Assembly (NCBI GenBank): GCA_035048485.1
Contig: CM068590.1
Location: 10,405,329 to 10,469,328, forward strand
Source of the DNA: Pteria penguin
Taxonomy: Eukaryota > Mollusca > Bivalvia > Pterioida > Pteriidae
Length of the DNA: 64,000 nt
Direction of reading: 5' to 3'
Below the pieces are notes generated by a model. It saw only the letters and a list, made by a program, of their open reading frames with translations. It ran no database searches and was not told where the DNA came from. Below, piece by piece: positions 60,928 through 64,000 of the stretch (positions are counted from its first letter, which is position 1; each line of letters begins with the position of its first letter). Made by a program: the position numbers and the translations under genes.

Positions 60928-63900
60928 CATATTAGCGGTCTATGAATGTCCATAGTGGTATATTATTGTAAATGCTGGTCAGTTGATATCAGTTTCCCTC
61001 GTAATTAAATGAACTAAGAAATTGCTCTATTGTTGAAATCAAATCAAATGAGATATCTATAAAAGAGAATCTATAAAACATGATGCTATTTCATTAACAA
61101 GTGACCATTTTTATTTTATAAATATATGGCCATAATAATGAAATTGCATTTCTTCGCCTGTTCTTAATAAACTAGGATAAAAAATAAACCTAGAACAGAA
61201 TTATGGAATGTGTATATTTCATTGTGTTAGAACATTTGAAAGAAGTTGGTAGATACACTTTTTGACCAGAGTTTGCACTTAATTTTGTGAGTAGAAAAAC
61301 ATTTATGTACAATGTATTTACCGATATCTATTGTCATTTGCCACTAATATCTTAAGTATATCCAGTGGTGCAAAGGGGCGAACAGATTGCAAAAATGAAT
61401 GAAGTTCATGATAACGAATGATATCGATATTTTATCAAATGTACTTTTAATATCTATTTAACAAATATAGAGGTCAAATAAAAACGTTTATGTGCAATTC
61501 TTAAAACACATAACACGCGTGCATTTTTTTTTATCTAGGATTAGCAACTTTAAGCGTTAATTATTCAATACACTATCATCTACTAAATGGAGAAAAGAAA
61601 AAAATTGTGAAGACTATAACGTAAATGTATTTTCTTTGAGCAGTTATGTTGTCATTTTTCATCAATAAGTTATCTGCATTGTCGAACTGAATTCTCAGTA
61701 ATTACACTTACTGTACTGCCTTTCGGTTCCTTGCCTATATAAGTGTTAGAGCTTTATATGTATGATTACACAAAACTCTTTACAAACTATTATATTTGCC
61801 ATTAAATCGCTGTTTGCTTTTTTACTGTAGCCGATGTAGGTTTTACAGCAGAATCTGTACATTGTGTATCAGTTATATTTTTTGTATATCAGTTATATTT
61901 TTTCAATAAAACAAATGTTCTCAATTTTCTTTTTAAAATATAAACTTTCTAAGCTTGTGATGTTACACAATGCAAAATCATGCTGTTGAATACCATTGTA
62001 TCTATCTTTTTATCTATCGTTAGTATATGTCTTTAACAAATTAAAAAATTGTTCTGTTTCATATAACTTCATAACCCTTCTAATTTTAATCCTGTTTATT
62101 ATTTGAACATGATGTTATTGATATTAAGTCAGGGTTACATACCTCTTATTTCACACATCTTAAACTTTTCACACAATTTTTTATCATCATATCATTGAGG
62201 AAACCAACGTATTGTGTCGTATTTACTTCCTGTAGTTTCAAAATATGCTATAATATTCTTTAAATGCCTAACAGATTTAAAGAACTGATTTTCGAGTTCC
62301 TTGTAAACCTCGTCAGCAGAGACAAGTGACTAGTTGGTGAATATTTGGAAGTCTTTAGGAGTAATGCTCTCAACAAAGTTCCAGAGAAGACAAGTTAGTA
62401 GTTGTTGTCCATTAAAGTAATGTTCTCGGTTTCACGAAGATAGAGAATGGCGTTTTTCTTTTGCAGGTGTCATGTCATGTTATACAGTAAATTTGATTGT
62501 ATATATAAGTATTCTTTCTTATTTATAGATCTTTAATTAGGTTCATCTTTGATTACAATATTTTAACGATACATGAGATGAAAAGGGAATAGAAGTCAAG
62601 CGATTGACTTGTATTTCAGGTACCCGAGTTATTGAATCAAACCAAACTAAAATGAGGCAAAAATACATAGTGGGGATAAGAAGGACAAGTAGAATATTGA
62701 TTACTTGCCGGAGTAAAGAAAAAGACCTTCCAAAATTTCCAATAAATTTATTTCACTACCTTTATAAAGATACAGTACATAACACTGACCATTCATCAAA
62801 ATAGGAAAACAATATTATTTTTATTTCTACAAGTTTTCGAATGCAATATCATTCATATACTGGTTTTAACTCTTCATATATAATTGGAGTGTAAAGATGA
62901 TGGATAAATCCAAAGCACAAGTCCAAAAATCATGAAACCATAGGACATACAAAATCAGTGAAAATGAAAAACAAATGGAAAATAACAAAATATCTCTACT
63001 TGAAGAGCATATGTGAACCCCTGTGATGGAGTGAGATCAGGTGCCCGAGGAGAGTGAGCATCTCCTGCCATACCAAGTTATGTAAAGGATAGGTGTACGG
63101 TACGGTACTGACGGTCCAAATTTGTATTCCGGATTAATCCAATGTGTTTGAGATTTGTAACCTCCTTCATGGGCTTCCTTGTATCGGCACCTTCACATAA
63201 TGACACATCGACTGATCAATGACTTAAACCAAAGTTACGGAAGAAAAACAATAATTTCAAGAAACTTCATGATGAGATTATCGCGTTAAAGGTGCTGTGA
63301 TTTATCAAAACAATTGAAGGAAGTCTCCGTTGAAGAGAAATGTTTATCCATCAGGACACTGACGGAACTGATCACGCTAGTCAACGCTATGGATGACACA
63401 ATCAGGCTAGACTGAGTTACTTACATAATTCATTGACATAATTTTCTCTGTTTGGTATTAGTACCCTTCACGATATGTGACAGCAGTTATATGTAATGGA
63501 AAATCTAACAGAGTTGCTTTACGTATAGAGCAGTGAAAAGTTTTTGAATTAATAAGGAAAGTCAGCAGAAAAGTCAATCAACATGCTCTTGTACTTTTCC
63601 ATTTTGACAAAGTACTTTAATTCATATCTATATTTTATATGTACTTTACATATATATATTCATATACTTAGATTTCGATATGCTAATAATTGCTTTCATT
63701 AATTTCACTTGCTTTTGTTTTCTTTAAATATCGTTACTGTGGTTTTATGTTAACATTAAAATATAATGAAATTATAAAATAAAATATTAATAGAATTTTA
63801 AAATCCAAATATTTCTCAATTGCATTTCTATCTCTTTTCCTATAACTTACTTAAGCTGAAATAGTGTTTTCATCTTATTCATGACTACGCAAATTATACA

Positions 63901-64000
63901 CTTATTTATGAATAAGTTTGAATTTCAACATCCTATTGTGATAGTCTCGCCCTTAAATTTGGTCCATATTCAATATTTATTGACTTATAATGCTTGTTTT
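60928..64000. other. gene-free AT-rich tail of the window
   Basis: A short direct duplication (GTATATCAGTTATATTTTTT) lies at about 61866-61905. A solo minisatellite-like unit (GAGATCAGGTGCCCGAGGAG) lies at 63031-63050. No gene is supported. Confidence 0.45.

Overview
This window is animal nuclear DNA, most likely from a bivalve mollusc. Three things point that way: AT-rich sequence with GT-AG introns, several families of tRNA-headed SINEs whose bodies end in GACGTAAAACA-type tails, and short dispersed motifs (TTGTCGAAATGCGCATATGG; GCTCGGGAGGAGTAAGCG) that I associate, from memory, with bivalve genomes. The species cannot be named from the sequence alone. Gene density is very low. There is one complete intronless protein gene, one well-supported three-exon gene, and a few weak exon candidates. 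Most of the recognisable content is tandem repeats and non-autonomous transposons.

Layout. 1-1577: a 25-bp minisatellite cut by the window edge. 1.9-6.5 kb, + strand: a possible last exon of an upstream gene (1924-1980), then a 135-aa conserved protein in exons 3237-3341, 4036-4181 and 6325-6481. Intron 2 of that gene starts with a 41-bp tandem array that copies the 5' splice site, followed directly by a 219-bp MITE. 7.2-16.9 kb: dispersed repeats, SINEs and four arrays. 20.4-21.1 kb: a pogo/Tigger-like non-autonomous element with TA target duplication. 21.86-23.46 kb, - strand: an intronless SLC46-type major-facilitator transporter. 25.5-28.4 kb: a 50-bp satellite with 218-bp and 690-bp higher-order repeats that have co-amplified a MITE. 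30.6 kb: a long (AT)n replacing half of another MITE copy. 33.8-34.1 kb: a 26-bp minisatellite. 36.4-39.9 kb: a 243-bp TIR element, then about 84 copies of a 37-bp satellite. 42.2-43.5 kb: a 28-bp minisatellite. 44.96-45.23 kb: a full-length SINE with perfect 13-bp target duplications. 50.8-51.3 kb: a 15-bp minisatellite. 52.3-52.8 kb: a near-perfect 97-bp hairpin and a diverged duplication. 53.4-54.2 kb: another MITE and a 78-bp triplication. 58.3-59.0 kb: a 43-bp minisatellite that shares its core with the array at 33.8 kb. 59-64 kb: AT-rich sequence with no gene I can support.

The two supported genes are unrelated and show no joint function. I found no operon-like or defence-like system. 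The observations most worth following up are how the repeats evolve: a duplicated splice donor, MITE ends amplified inside satellites, a flank re-inserted in the middle of an array, and two minisatellites with a common core. Many apparently long ORFs here are tandem arrays that lack stop codons and should not be called genes.
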